Origin: Nocardioides allogilvus
Lineage (GTDB): Bacteria > Actinomycetota > Actinomycetes > Propionibacteriales > Nocardioidaceae
Assembly: GCF_003047285.1 (NCBI RefSeq)
Contig: NZ_PZYX01000005.1
Coordinates: 124,001 to 188,000 of the forward strand
Direction of reading: 5' to 3'
Length of the DNA stretch: 64,000 nt
The notes below the pieces were generated by a model, which saw nothing but the letters and a program-made list of their open reading frames with translations, was not told where the DNA came from and did not search any database. The stretch's first letter is position 1. The number at the start of each line of letters is the position of its first letter. This document shows, one piece after another, positions 8,171 to 17,383 of this stretch. Both the position numbers and the translations under genes were made by a program.

Positions 8171-9721
8171 CTAGCCGGAGGCGAACCGCGCGCGCAGCGC
8201 CTTCTTGTCCGGCTTCCCCAGTCCGGTGAGCGGGATCGCGTCGACCGCGATCACCTGCTTGGGGGCGTGCAGCGAGCCCTTGCGCTCCTTCACCAGCGCG
8301 ACGATGCTCGCGACGTCCGCCTCGCTCAGCGTGGACCGGGGCACGACGAGGGCGGTCACCGCCTCGCCGTACCTCTCGTGCGGGACGCCGATGACCGCGA
8401 CCTGCGCGACCGCGGGATGCGTGGCGACGACGTCCTCGACCTCGCGCGGGAAGACGTTGAAGCCGCCGGTCACGATCATGTCCTTCGTGCGATCGACGAT
8501 GTACCAGAACCCGTCTTCATCCTCGCGCGCGACGTCACCCGTGTGCAGCCAGCCGTCGCGGAAGGTCTCGGCCGTCTCGTCGGGCAGCTTCCAGTAGCCA
8601 CCCGCGAGCAGCGGCCCGGCCACGCAGATCTCCCCCGGTTCACCGACGGCGACCGGCGTGCCGTCGTCGGCGAGCAGCGCCGTACGGATGAAGGCACTGG
8701 GCCGGCCGCAGGACGCCAGGCGCTCGGGGGTGTGGTCGGCCTTGGCGAGGTAGGTGATCGCCATCGGCGCCTCGGACTGGCCGTAGGACTGCGCGAAGAT
8801 CGGCCCGAACCGCTCGATCGCCTCGGCCAACCTGGTCGGGTTGATCGCCGAGGCGCCGTAGTAGACCGTCTCCAGCGACGACAGGTCGCGGGTGTGGCTG
8901 TCGGGGTGGTCGAGCAGGGCGTAGAGCATCGACGGCACGAGCATCGTGGCGGTGATGCGGTCGCGCTCGATGGCCTCGAGCACCAGTGCCGGGTCGAACT
9001 TCGCCAAGACGTTCAGCGACCCGCCCCGGATCACCGTCGGCACGAAGAACGCGGCGCCGGCGTGCGACAGCGGCGTGCACATCAGGAACCGCGGAGCGAC
9101 CGGCCACTCCCACTCCGCCAGCTGGATCTGGCTCATCGTGTTCATCGCCTGCGCGGTCCCGATGACGCCCTTGGGCCTGCCGGTGGTGCCGCCGGTGTAG
9201 GCGATCGACACGATGTGGTCGGGGGGCAGGTCGAGGGCCGCGAGCGGTCGTGTGTCGTACGTCGCCGCGCTGGCCACCAGGTCGACGGCGACGTCCGCCA
9301 GGGCCGGCGGCACCGGGCCGATGGTCAGCACCTGCCGCAGCCCGGGGCAGCGCTCGAGCAGGCCCACCGCACGCTCGGCGAAGACGGGGTCCACGATCAG
9401 CGTCGTGATCTCTGCGTCGTCGATGACGTAGGCGTGGTCATCGAGGCTGCCGAGCGGGTGCAGGCTCGTGCGCCGGTAGCCCTGCGTCTGCCCGGCGCCG
9501 AGGATGACGAGCACCTCGGGCCGGTTGGGCGAGAGCAGCGCGGAGCCACCACCGTCGCCCAGCGCTTCGAAGGCCTGCACGTAGCGGCTGATCTCGTCGG
9601 CCACCTCACCGCCGGTGAGCGTGACGTCGCCGAGGTGCAGGACCGGCTGGTCGTGGTGCCGCTTCAGTGCGGCCACCATGAGGTGGCCGTTGTGGATGGG
9701 CAGGCGCAAGGAGTCGGTCAC
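8171..9721 (-). CDS. fadD8: Acyl-CoA synthetase, FadD8-like
   Basis: This 516-residue ANL-family enzyme has the P-loop YTGGTTGRPKGVIG, the YGQSEAP segment, GWLHTGD and the C-terminal catalytic lysine region LTGLGKPDKK. The N-terminus SLRLPIHNGHLMVAALKRH and the body resemble mycobacterial FadD8 much more than FadD3 or FadD19. It makes an acyl-CoA from a carboxylic acid; the substrate is unknown, but a perfect KstR-like palindrome in front of it suggests a steroid- or sterol-derived acid. The GTG at 9721 was chosen because TAGTGT ends 7 nt before it. A cytochrome b561-like gene follows. Confidence 0.85.
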   Translation of the reverse strand: MTDSLRLPIHNGHLMVAALKRHHDQPVLHLGDVTLTGGEVADEISRYVQAFEALGDGGGSALLSPNRPEVLVILGAGQTQGYRRTSLHPLGSLDDHAYVIDDAEITTLIVDPVFAERAVGLLERCPGLRQVLTIGPVPPALADVAVDLVASAATYDTRPLAALDLPPDHIVSIAYTGGTTGRPKGVIGTAQAMNTMSQIQLAEWEWPVAPRFLMCTPLSHAGAAFFVPTVIRGGSLNVLAKFDPALVLEAIERDRITATMLVPSMLYALLDHPDSHTRDLSSLETVYYGASAINPTRLAEAIERFGPIFAQSYGQSEAPMAITYLAKADHTPERLASCGRPSAFIRTALLADDGTPVAVGEPGEICVAGPLLAGGYWKLPDETAETFRDGWLHTGDVAREDEDGFWYIVDRTKDMIVTGGFNVFPREVEDVVATHPAVAQVAVIGVPHERYGEAVTALVVPRSTLSEADVASIVALVKERKGSLHAPKQVIAVDAIPLTGLGKPDKKALRARFASG

Positions 9722-9727
9722 ACCCCG

Positions 9728-9751
9728 CACACTAGAACGCGTTCTAGTGTG
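9728..9751. promoter_or_regulatory. Perfect 24-bp KstR-like palindrome upstream of fadD8
   Basis: The 24 bases are their own reverse complement. The core ctagAACgcGTTctag (9732-9747) matches TnnAACnnGTTnnA at every fixed position. On the minus strand the right arm becomes TAGTGT, a -10-like hexamer 7 nt from the GTG start of fadD8. The other side is only the 3' end of a hydrolase gene, so just one promoter is served. Confidence 0.85.
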
Positions 9752-9761
9752 CGGCAACGGT

Positions 9762-10625
9762 TCAGCGGTGCCGGCCCAGCCAGTCGATGACGTCAGCGGT
9801 GACCGCAGCGCGGTTGGTCTCGTTGAAGATCTCGTGCCGGGCGCCGTCGTAGGTCTTGACCGTCACGTCCTTCACGCCCGCCTCGCGGTAGCGGTGGCCG
9901 AGCAGCTGGACGAGCTCGCCACCCCCGGCCAGCGGGTCGGCGGAGCCGGAGACGATCAGGATCGGCAGGTCGGACCGGATGCCCGCGAGCGCCTTCGGGT
10001 CCGCGAGCGTGGCCGCGGCGCCGAACAGGCTGGGCACCGTCTCGTCGGGCAGGTCGAATCCGCACAGCGGGTCGGCGACGTACGCATCGACCTCGGCCTC
10101 GTCGCGCGAGAGCCACTCGTAGCCCGTGCGGTGCTCGAAGCCGGCGTTGAACGCCTCGAGCCCGGCCGGGTCCTCGGACTCGGCGAGCCCGGCGGCGAGC
10201 ACGTCGAGCGCGGTGGAGCCGGACAGCACGACGCCGGCATACAGGTCGGAGTGCTCCAGCAGCACCGACTGCGCGGCGAACGACCCCATCGAGTGGGCGA
10301 TCAGGAAGAGCGGCAGGTCGGGGCGGTCCTCGCGGAGCGTGGCGCCGTACGCCGCCGTGTCGGCGATCAGGGCGTCGAACCCGCCCTTGCCGAAGTCACC
10401 CGGCGTGCCGTCGATCGACTTGCCGTGTCCGCGGTGGTCGTGGGCGTGCACGAGATAGCCGGCGCCGTTGAGCGCCTGCGCGAGCCGGTCGTAGCGGGCG
10501 GAGTGCTCGGCGAGGCCGTGGGCTATCTGGACCGCGGCCGCGGGGACGAACAGATTGTCCCAGCTGTAGGTCGCGAGGATGGTCGCGTCAGTCGGCGAGG
10601 TGAAGGTGGAACCCGAGGCGGTCAT
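9762..10625 (-). CDS. Alpha/beta hydrolase, monoacylglycerol-lipase-like
   Basis: This 287-residue Hydrolase_4/S33-type hydrolase has the oxyanion region QIAHGLAEHSARY, HDHRGHGKS and the nucleophile elbow AHSMGS with S112. The acid lies in VSGSADPLAGG and the histidine in YDGARHEIFNE. The pattern resembles bacterial monoacylglycerol lipases and lysophospholipases, so hydrolysis of a lipid ester is likely. TAGCGT ends 6 nt before the ATG at 10625, indicating its own leaderless promoter. It ends 40 bp before the fadD8-like start codon, with the operator in between. A role in steroid-ester hydrolysis is possible but unsupported. Confidence 0.82.
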   Translation of the reverse strand: MTASGSTFTSPTDATILATYSWDNLFVPAAAVQIAHGLAEHSARYDRLAQALNGAGYLVHAHDHRGHGKSIDGTPGDFGKGGFDALIADTAAYGATLREDRPDLPLFLIAHSMGSFAAQSVLLEHSDLYAGVVLSGSTALDVLAAGLAESEDPAGLEAFNAGFEHRTGYEWLSRDEAEVDAYVADPLCGFDLPDETVPSLFGAAATLADPKALAGIRSDLPILIVSGSADPLAGGGELVQLLGHRYREAGVKDVTVKTYDGARHEIFNETNRAAVTADVIDWLGRHR

Positions 10626-10641
10626 GGCGACACGCTAGGCC

Positions 10642-11685
10642 TTAGGCGAGCACTTCGGCGATCTTGGCGACCTCGTCGGCGGTTCGGCACGACAGCAACA
10701 GGGTCGTGACACCGGTGGTTTCCCACTCCGCAGCGCGCTCCTTGACGTAGCCCGCGTCGCCGATGATGTGCATGTCGTGCACCAGCTCGTCGGGGATCAG
10801 GGCGGTCGCGTCCGCCTTGCGGCCCTCGAGGTAGAGCCGCTGCACCTCGTCGGACAGCGCCTGGTGGCCCATGCGCTCGAAGACCTGCTTGTGGAAGTTG
10901 GCGTCCTTGGCGCCCATGCCGCCCATGTAGAGCGACACCACGCCCTTCATCGTGTCGACCACGGCGGCCCGCTCCGCGGCCGAGGTGGTGACCTGCACGT
11001 GACAGGTCGCTGCGATCTCGAAGTCCGCCCGCGTGCGGCGGGCTCCCGGTCGGGCGAAGCCCTCGTCGAGCCACGGCTGGTACATCGCGGCGGAGCCGGG
11101 CGTGTAGAAGATCGGGATCCAGCCGTCCGCGATCTCCGCGGTGAGCGCGACGTTCTTCGGCCCCTCGGCGCCGAGCCAGATCGGGACGTCGGCGCGCAAC
11201 GGGTGCACGATCGACTTGAGCGGCTTGCCGAGCCCGGTCGCATCGGCGCCGGAGTAGGGCAACGGGTGGTGCGGACCAGCGCTGGTCACCGGCGCCTCGC
11301 GGGCGAGCACCTGCCGGATGATGTCGACCACCTCGCGGGTGCGCGCCAGTGGCTTGGCGAACGGGGCGCCGTACCAGCCCTCGACGACCTGCGGACCGCT
11401 CACGCCCATGCCGAGGACGACCCGGCCGCCGGAGAGGTGGTCGAGGGTCAGGGCGTGCATCGCGATGCTCGCCGGGCTGCGCCCCGACATCTGCACGATC
11501 GAGGTGCCGAGCCGCACCCGCGACGTCTCGCGGCCCCACCAGGCCAGCGGCGTGAACGCGTCGGAGCCCCAGGCCTCGGCGGTGAAGATCGCGTCGAACC
11601 CCGATGCCTCGGCGGCCGCAACGAGCTCGGCGACGCCGGAAGGGGGCTGCGCGCCCCAGTAGCCCAGCTGAAGTCCCAGTTTCAT
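10642..11685 (-). CDS. LLM-class (F420-type) oxidoreductase, Rv3520c-like
   Basis: This 347-residue luciferase-like monooxygenase-fold protein begins MKLGLQLGYWG. It has LGTSIVQMSGRSP, SGGRVVLGMGVSGPQVVEGW and ADGWIPIFYTPG, segments typical of F420-dependent members. Divergent to it lies DUF35-ltp4-ltp3, the same layout as Rv3520c/Rv3521-Rv3523 in M. tuberculosis, and the pair shares a KstR-like site. It probably performs a redox step on a sterol-derived intermediate, but neither the substrate nor cofactor preference can be proved here. The ATG at 11685 is preferred over the GTG at 11691. Confidence 0.85.
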   Translation of the reverse strand: MKLGLQLGYWGAQPPSGVAELVAAAEASGFDAIFTAEAWGSDAFTPLAWWGRETSRVRLGTSIVQMSGRSPASIAMHALTLDHLSGGRVVLGMGVSGPQVVEGWYGAPFAKPLARTREVVDIIRQVLAREAPVTSAGPHHPLPYSGADATGLGKPLKSIVHPLRADVPIWLGAEGPKNVALTAEIADGWIPIFYTPGSAAMYQPWLDEGFARPGARRTRADFEIAATCHVQVTTSAAERAAVVDTMKGVVSLYMGGMGAKDANFHKQVFERMGHQALSDEVQRLYLEGRKADATALIPDELVHDMHIIGDAGYVKERAAEWETTGVTTLLLSCRTADEVAKIAEVLA

Positions 11686-11718
11686 GGTCACACTCTCGCA
11701 GAAGCATTGCCCGCAAAA

Positions 11719-11734
11719 CTAGAACGTGTTTCAC
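11719..11734. promoter_or_regulatory. KstR-like operator between LLM oxidoreductase and DUF35 operon
   Basis: ctagAACgtGTTtcac contains TnnAACnnGTTnnA at 11720-11733 with all fixed positions matching. It is central in the 56-bp gap between divergent start codons. On the minus strand the arm gives TAGTTT as a -10 candidate for the oxidoreductase gene. Confidence 0.8.
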
Positions 11735-11741
11735 TCTTGCC

Positions 11742-12710
11742 ATGGCGCGCACGCTCTCCCAGCCCGTGACGGTGACCTTCGACTACACCCGCTCGACGGG
11801 CCCGGTCATCGGCCGCTTCCTCACCGGGCTGCGCGACGGCGTCGTCCTCGGAGGTCGTACGGCGGATGGCCGGGTGCTCGTCCCGCCGCCGGAGTTCGAC
11901 CCGCAGACCCATGCCGCGACCACCGACTTCGTCGAGGTCGGTCCGGGCGGTGTCGTGGACAGCTGGACGTGGGTGCCCGAGCCGGTCGCCGGGCAGCCGT
12001 TCGACCGGCCCTTCGCCTGGGCGCTGGTGCGGTTCGACGGCGCAGACTGCGCGATGCTGCTCGCCCTCGACGCCGACCACGACGCGATCGCGACCGGGAT
12101 GCGCGTCACCGTCCGGTGGGCCGACGAACGGGTCGGGGCGATCACCGACATCGCGTGCGTGGAGCCTTCGGCCGGGGACCTCGGTTTCGACACGCTCGCT
12201 GCACTCGCTGCTCAACCAGCGGCCGGGGAACCCGTCACCGGCGTCGTCTCCCCCATCTCGCTGGACTACCTCTACGCCGCGTCCCCGGAGGAGTCGGCGT
12301 TCTTCTCCGGCCTTGCCGAGGGCCGGATCATCGGCCAGCGCTGCCCGGTCTGCCACAAGGTCTACGTCCCTCCACGCGGCGCGTGCCCGGTCGACGGGGT
12401 CCCGACGACCGACGAGGTGGAGCTGCCGGACAGCGGCACGATCACGACGTTCTGCATCGTCAACGTGCCGTTCCTGGGGCAGCGGATCAGCCCGCCCTAC
12501 GTCAGCGCCTACGTCCTCCTCGACGGCGCAGACATCGCGATCCAGCACCTGATCCTGGAGGTCCCGGCCGACGAGGTGCGGATGGGCATGCGGGTCGAGG
12601 CGGTGTGGCGACCACGCGACGAGTGGGGCACCACGATCGAGAACATCGCGCACTTCCGCCCGACCGGCGAGCCCGATGCCGACTACGAGACCTACCGGAT
12701 GCACCTGTGA
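11742..12710 (+). CDS. DUF35 OB-fold/Zn-ribbon protein, Rv3521-like thiolase partner
   Basis: This 322-residue protein has a rubredoxin-like zinc ribbon (about 210-230) followed by an OB-fold (GTITTFCIVNVPF through about 305), and an N-terminal half that looks like a second, degenerate DUF35 unit. DUF35 proteins pair with thiolase-fold lipid-transfer proteins, and here ltp4 starts in its stop codon. The ribbon reads CPVC then CPVD: the fourth cysteine is Asp, so zinc binding may be altered. By analogy with ChsH2-Ltp2 it may hold or channel an acyl-CoA for the following Ltp proteins. Confidence 0.83.
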   Translation: MARTLSQPVTVTFDYTRSTGPVIGRFLTGLRDGVVLGGRTADGRVLVPPPEFDPQTHAATTDFVEVGPGGVVDSWTWVPEPVAGQPFDRPFAWALVRFDGADCAMLLALDADHDAIATGMRVTVRWADERVGAITDIACVEPSAGDLGFDTLAALAAQPAAGEPVTGVVSPISLDYLYAASPEESAFFSGLAEGRIIGQRCPVCHKVYVPPRGACPVDGVPTTDEVELPDSGTITTFCIVNVPFLGQRISPPYVSAYVLLDGADIAIQHLILEVPADEVRMGMRVEAVWRPRDEWGTTIENIAHFRPTGEPDADYETYRMHL

Positions 12711-13750
12711 GGGACGTTGGCGTCGTCGCCTTCGCCCAGCGGCAGATGCGGGAGTTCGACGGCTCCCCCACGTGCGTCGAGCTGCTCGTGCCGATCTTCG
12801 CCGAGTGCTACGAGCAGACCGGCTTCACCCGCCAGGACATCGGCTTCTGGTGCTCCGGCTCGAGCGATTACCTCGCCGGCCGCTCGTTCTCCTTCGTCAG
12901 CGCGGTCGACGCGATCGGCGCCCTCCCGCCGGTCAACGAGTCCCACGTCGAGATGGACGCGGCCTGGGCGCTCTACGAGGCCTGGCTCAAGATCCAGACC
13001 GGCGAGGTCGACACCGCGCTGGTCTACGGGTTCGGCAAGTCCAGTGCGGGCACGCTGCGCCGTACCCTCGCGCTCCAGCTCGACCCCTACACGATGACGC
13101 CGCTGTGGCCCGACACCGTCTCCATCGCCGCGCTGCAGGCGCGGCTCGGCCTCGACGCGGGGCTGTGGGACGAGGCCGCCCTGGCCGCCGTGGCCGACCG
13201 CTCGCTGCGCGACGCGGAGCACAACGAGTGGGCGATCCGCCGCGGCGGCTCGAGCGTCGAGGACCTCCTGGCCCGACCGTTGTACGCCGATCCGCTGCGC
13301 AAGCACGACATCGCACCCGTCTCCGACGGAGCGTCCGCGATCGTGCTCGCCGCCGGCGACCGGGCGCGCGACGCGTGCGAGCGGCCGGCGTGGATCACGC
13401 ACTTCTCGCACCACATCGACCCGTTGCACCTCGGTGCGCGCGACCTCACGACGTCGCTGTCGACGCGGCGTTCGGCACCGGCGACCCGCGTCGACCTCGC
13501 CGAGCTGCACGCGCCGTTCTCCCACCAGGAGCTGGTCCTGCGCCGCGAGCTGGGCCTGGGTGAGGACATCGTGATCAACCCGAGCGGTGGGGCCCTCACC
13601 GCCAACCCGATGTTCAGCGCCGGCCTCAACCGGATCGGCGAGGCGGCCGGGCGGGTGTGGGACGGCACCGCCGACAGGGTGCTCGGGCACGCCACCAGCG
13701 GCCCCGCCCTGCAGCAGAACCTCGTGTGCGCGATGGGAGCAACACCGTGA
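12707..13750 (+). CDS. ltp4: Thiolase-fold lipid-transfer protein, Ltp4-like
   Basis: This 347-residue SCP-x/thiolase-superfamily protein is related to Rv3522 by position and fold. Recognisable parts are VVAFAQRQ at the N-terminus, NESHVEMDAAWALYEAWL, APVSDGASAIVLA and the C-terminal NPSGGALTANPMFSAGLNRIGEAA. A classical condensing-thiolase cysteine is not evident at the usual place, suggesting a retro-aldol or CoA-ester role like Ltp2 rather than thiolysis. The GTG start overlaps the DUF35 stop by 4 nt and its TGA overlaps the ltp3 start, so all three are translationally coupled. Confidence 0.82.
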   Translation: MRDVGVVAFAQRQMREFDGSPTCVELLVPIFAECYEQTGFTRQDIGFWCSGSSDYLAGRSFSFVSAVDAIGALPPVNESHVEMDAAWALYEAWLKIQTGEVDTALVYGFGKSSAGTLRRTLALQLDPYTMTPLWPDTVSIAALQARLGLDAGLWDEAALAAVADRSLRDAEHNEWAIRRGGSSVEDLLARPLYADPLRKHDIAPVSDGASAIVLAAGDRARDACERPAWITHFSHHIDPLHLGARDLTTSLSTRRSAPATRVDLAELHAPFSHQELVLRRELGLGEDIVINPSGGALTANPMFSAGLNRIGEAAGRVWDGTADRVLGHATSGPALQQNLVCAMGATP

Positions 13751-14904
13751 CGAAACAGCCCGCAGCCGTCATTGGCATCGGCCAGACCCACCACCGCGCC
13801 AAGCGCGAGGACGTCTCGATGGCGGGGTTGTGCCGCGAGGCGATCGACCGTGCGCTGCTCGACGCCGGCATGACGTTCGACGACATCGACGCGGTGGTCG
13901 TCGGGAAGGCGCCCGACCTCTTCGAGGGCGTGATGATGCCCGAGCTGTTCCTCGCCGAGGCGCTCGGTGCGGCGGGCAAGCCCCTGCTGCGGGTGCACAC
14001 GGCCGGCTCCGTCGGCGGCTCGACCGCGATCGTGGCGGCCTCGCTCGTCCAGGCCGGCGTGCACCGGCGGGTGCTGACGGTGGCGTTCGAGAAGCAGTCG
14101 GAGTCCAACGCGATGTGGGCGCTCAGCGTCCCGGTGCCGTTCGTGATGCCCGTCCACGCAGGTGCCGGCGGCTACTTCGCCCCGCACGTCCGTTCCTACA
14201 TCCGACGCTCGGGGGCACCGACCCACGTCGGCGCGATCGTGGCGGCCAAGGATCGGCAGAACGCGCTGCTCAACCCCTACGCCCACCTCAAGAACCCCGA
14301 CACCACAGTGGAGTCGGTGCTCGCCAGCCAGATGCTGTGGGACCCGATCCGCTACGACGAGACCTGCCCGTCCTCGGACGGCGCGTGCGCCCTCGTCATC
14401 GCCGACGCCGACACCGCGGCCTCGATCACCGACCCGGCCTGGATCCACGGCACCGTCATGCGCAGCGAGCCGACCACGGCGGCCGAGCGGGACCAGGTCA
14501 ACCCGCTCGCCGGGCGCGCGGCCGCAGCCGCCCTCTGGAAGCAGGCGGGGATCACCAACCCGCTCGAGGAGATCGACGCCGCCGAGATCTACGTGCCCTT
14601 CTCGTGGTTCGAGCCGATGTGGCTGGAGAACCTCGGCTTCGCCCCGGAGGGCACCGGCTGGCAGCTGACCGAGGCCGGGGACACCGCCCTCGACGGCCGA
14701 CTGCCCGTCAACGCGTCCGGTGGCGTGCTGTCGTCCAACCCGATCGGGGCGTCCGGCATGCTGCGGTTCGCCGAGGCTGCCCTGCAGGTCCGGGGGCAGG
14801 CCGGCGAGCACCAGGTCGACGGCGTACGGCGAGCGCTGGGCCATGCCTACGGCGGCGGCTCGCAGTTCTTCGCGATGTGGGTCGTCGGCGCCGAGAAGCC
14901 TTGA
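13747..14904 (+). CDS. ltp3: Thiolase-fold lipid-transfer protein, Ltp3-like
   Basis: This 385-residue thiolase-superfamily protein begins VTKQPAAVIGIGQTHHRAKRE. It has LLRVHTAGSVGGSTAIVAAS where thiolases carry the nucleophile region, then PSSDGACALVIADAD and NASGGVLSSNPIGASGMLRFAEAA. The third gene of the DUF35-ltp4-ltp3 operon, it corresponds to Rv3523. The two paralogous Ltp proteins probably form a complex with the DUF35 protein and act on a sterol-derived acyl-CoA. That is inferred from the Ltp2-ChsH2 system. GTG start, overlapping the previous gene by 4 nt. Confidence 0.83.
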   Translation: MTKQPAAVIGIGQTHHRAKREDVSMAGLCREAIDRALLDAGMTFDDIDAVVVGKAPDLFEGVMMPELFLAEALGAAGKPLLRVHTAGSVGGSTAIVAASLVQAGVHRRVLTVAFEKQSESNAMWALSVPVPFVMPVHAGAGGYFAPHVRSYIRRSGAPTHVGAIVAAKDRQNALLNPYAHLKNPDTTVESVLASQMLWDPIRYDETCPSSDGACALVIADADTAASITDPAWIHGTVMRSEPTTAAERDQVNPLAGRAAAAALWKQAGITNPLEEIDAAEIYVPFSWFEPMWLENLGFAPEGTGWQLTEAGDTALDGRLPVNASGGVLSSNPIGASGMLRFAEAALQVRGQAGEHQVDGVRRALGHAYGGGSQFFAMWVVGAEKP

Positions 14905-14905
14905 C

Positions 14906-16150
14906 TCACGCGTAGCGGACCGGAAGCTCCTTGATCCCGTTGATCCACCCGGACCGCAGCCGCCGCTCGGGACCGTTGGCCACGATGTCGGGCATCCGGT
15001 CAGCGATCGCGTTGAACATGATCTCGACCTCGAGCCGGGCCAGGTTGGCACCGATGCAGTAGTGCGCACCGTGGCCGCCGAAGGCGACGTGCGGGTTGGG
15101 GTCGCGGGTGATGTCGAAGGCGTCGGGGTCGGTGAAGACCTCGTCGTCGTGGTTGGCGCTGGCATAGAAGATCCCGACACGCTGGCCGGCCTTGATCTGC
15201 TGGCCGCTGACCTCGGTGTCGACCGTCGCCGTACGCTGGAAGACCGTCACCGGCGTGGCCCAGCGGATGATCTCGTCGACCGTCGTCTTCGGACGCTCCT
15301 TCTTGAACAGCTCCCACTGGTCGGGGTGGTCGAAGAAGGCCTTCATGCCGTGCGTGATCGCGTTGCGGGTCGTCTCGTTGCCGGCGACCGCGAGCAGGAT
15401 GACGAAGTAGCCGAACTCGTCGTCACCGAGGTGTCCGTGGCCGTCGATGTCGGCCGTGACGAGCTTGGTGATGATGTCGTCGCGCGGGTTGGCGCGACGG
15501 TCCTCGGCCATCCCCATGGCGTAGCCGAGGATCTCGGCCGCGGCGACGGCCGGGTCGACGTCGTAGTCGGGGTCGTCGTAGGCCAGCATCTGGTTGGACC
15601 AGTCGAAGAGCTTGCGGCGGTCGTCCTGCGGCACGCCGAGCAGCTCGGCGATGGCCTGCAGCGGCAGCTCGGCGGCGACGTCCTCGACGAAGTCGCCGGA
15701 GCCCTTCGCGATCGCGTCGTCGACGATCTTCTCGGCCCACTCCTGCAGCGTGCCGTGCAGGGCTCCGATGGCGCGCGGCGTGAAGCCGCGACTGATGATC
15801 TGCCGGCTCTTGGTGTGGTCCGGCGGGTCCTGGTTGATCAGCATGACCCGCTGGAGCTCGACCTCCTCACGCGTGATCTCGGAGTTGAGCCGGATGATCG
15901 CGGTGTTCTCCGAGGTGACGAAGTCCTTGGACTTGGAAACCAAGGAGACGTCCTCGTGGCGACTGATCGCCCAGTAGCCGGTGCCGCCCTCCATGCCGGC
16001 ACGCGCCTCCGGCGGCTGCTCGACCCAGAAGACCGGGGCGTTCTTGCGCAGCGCGAGGAACTCCGCGTGCGGGACGCCGATCTCGTTGATGGCCGGATCG
16101 GTCGGGTCGAAGCCCGTGGGCAGGTCGAGGTCGTGGAGCTGTGCGGTCAC
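14906..16150 (-). CDS. cyp125: Cytochrome P450 CYP125, sterol C26/C27 hydroxylase
   Basis: This 414-residue P450 has the I-helix motif LLAVAGNETTRN, the K-helix DEIIRW, and the heme loop FGGHGAHYCIGANLAR with the Cys thiolate ligand. The start MTAQLHDLDLPTGFDPTDPAINEIGVP and overall sequence follow CYP125A1, which oxidises the terminal side-chain carbon of cholesterol and cholestenone up to the acid. It is divergent from fadA5, as Rv3545c/Rv3546 are. The GTG at 16150 gives nearly the family length (433 in M. tuberculosis). Unlike its neighbours it probably has a short leader of about 20 nt. Confidence 0.93.
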   Translation of the reverse strand: MTAQLHDLDLPTGFDPTDPAINEIGVPHAEFLALRKNAPVFWVEQPPEARAGMEGGTGYWAISRHEDVSLVSKSKDFVTSENTAIIRLNSEITREEVELQRVMLINQDPPDHTKSRQIISRGFTPRAIGALHGTLQEWAEKIVDDAIAKGSGDFVEDVAAELPLQAIAELLGVPQDDRRKLFDWSNQMLAYDDPDYDVDPAVAAAEILGYAMGMAEDRRANPRDDIITKLVTADIDGHGHLGDDEFGYFVILLAVAGNETTRNAITHGMKAFFDHPDQWELFKKERPKTTVDEIIRWATPVTVFQRTATVDTEVSGQQIKAGQRVGIFYASANHDDEVFTDPDAFDITRDPNPHVAFGGHGAHYCIGANLARLEVEIMFNAIADRMPDIVANGPERRLRSGWINGIKELPVRYA

Positions 16151-16182
16151 GTGGACAGGTTGCCACGGGGCTTGTCCGAATA

Positions 16183-16198
16183 CAAGAACGTGTTCTAG
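16183..16198. promoter_or_regulatory. KstR-like operator between cyp125 and fadA5
   Basis: caagAACgtGTTctag matches the KstR consensus except for A in place of the first T. The right arm supplies TAGTTT (16196-16201), a -10-like hexamer ending 6 nt before the fadA5 ATG. Confidence 0.8.
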
Positions 16199-17368
<1,170 letters not shown>

Positions 17369-17383
17369 TGCCCTCGCGGCAGG

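Noticed and set aside
13087..15180. Long minus-strand frame opposite ltp4 and ltp3
   Set aside because: Low-complexity Arg/Ser-rich product that matches nothing; the plus-strand genes are recognisable and overlap each other by 4 nt as in an operon.
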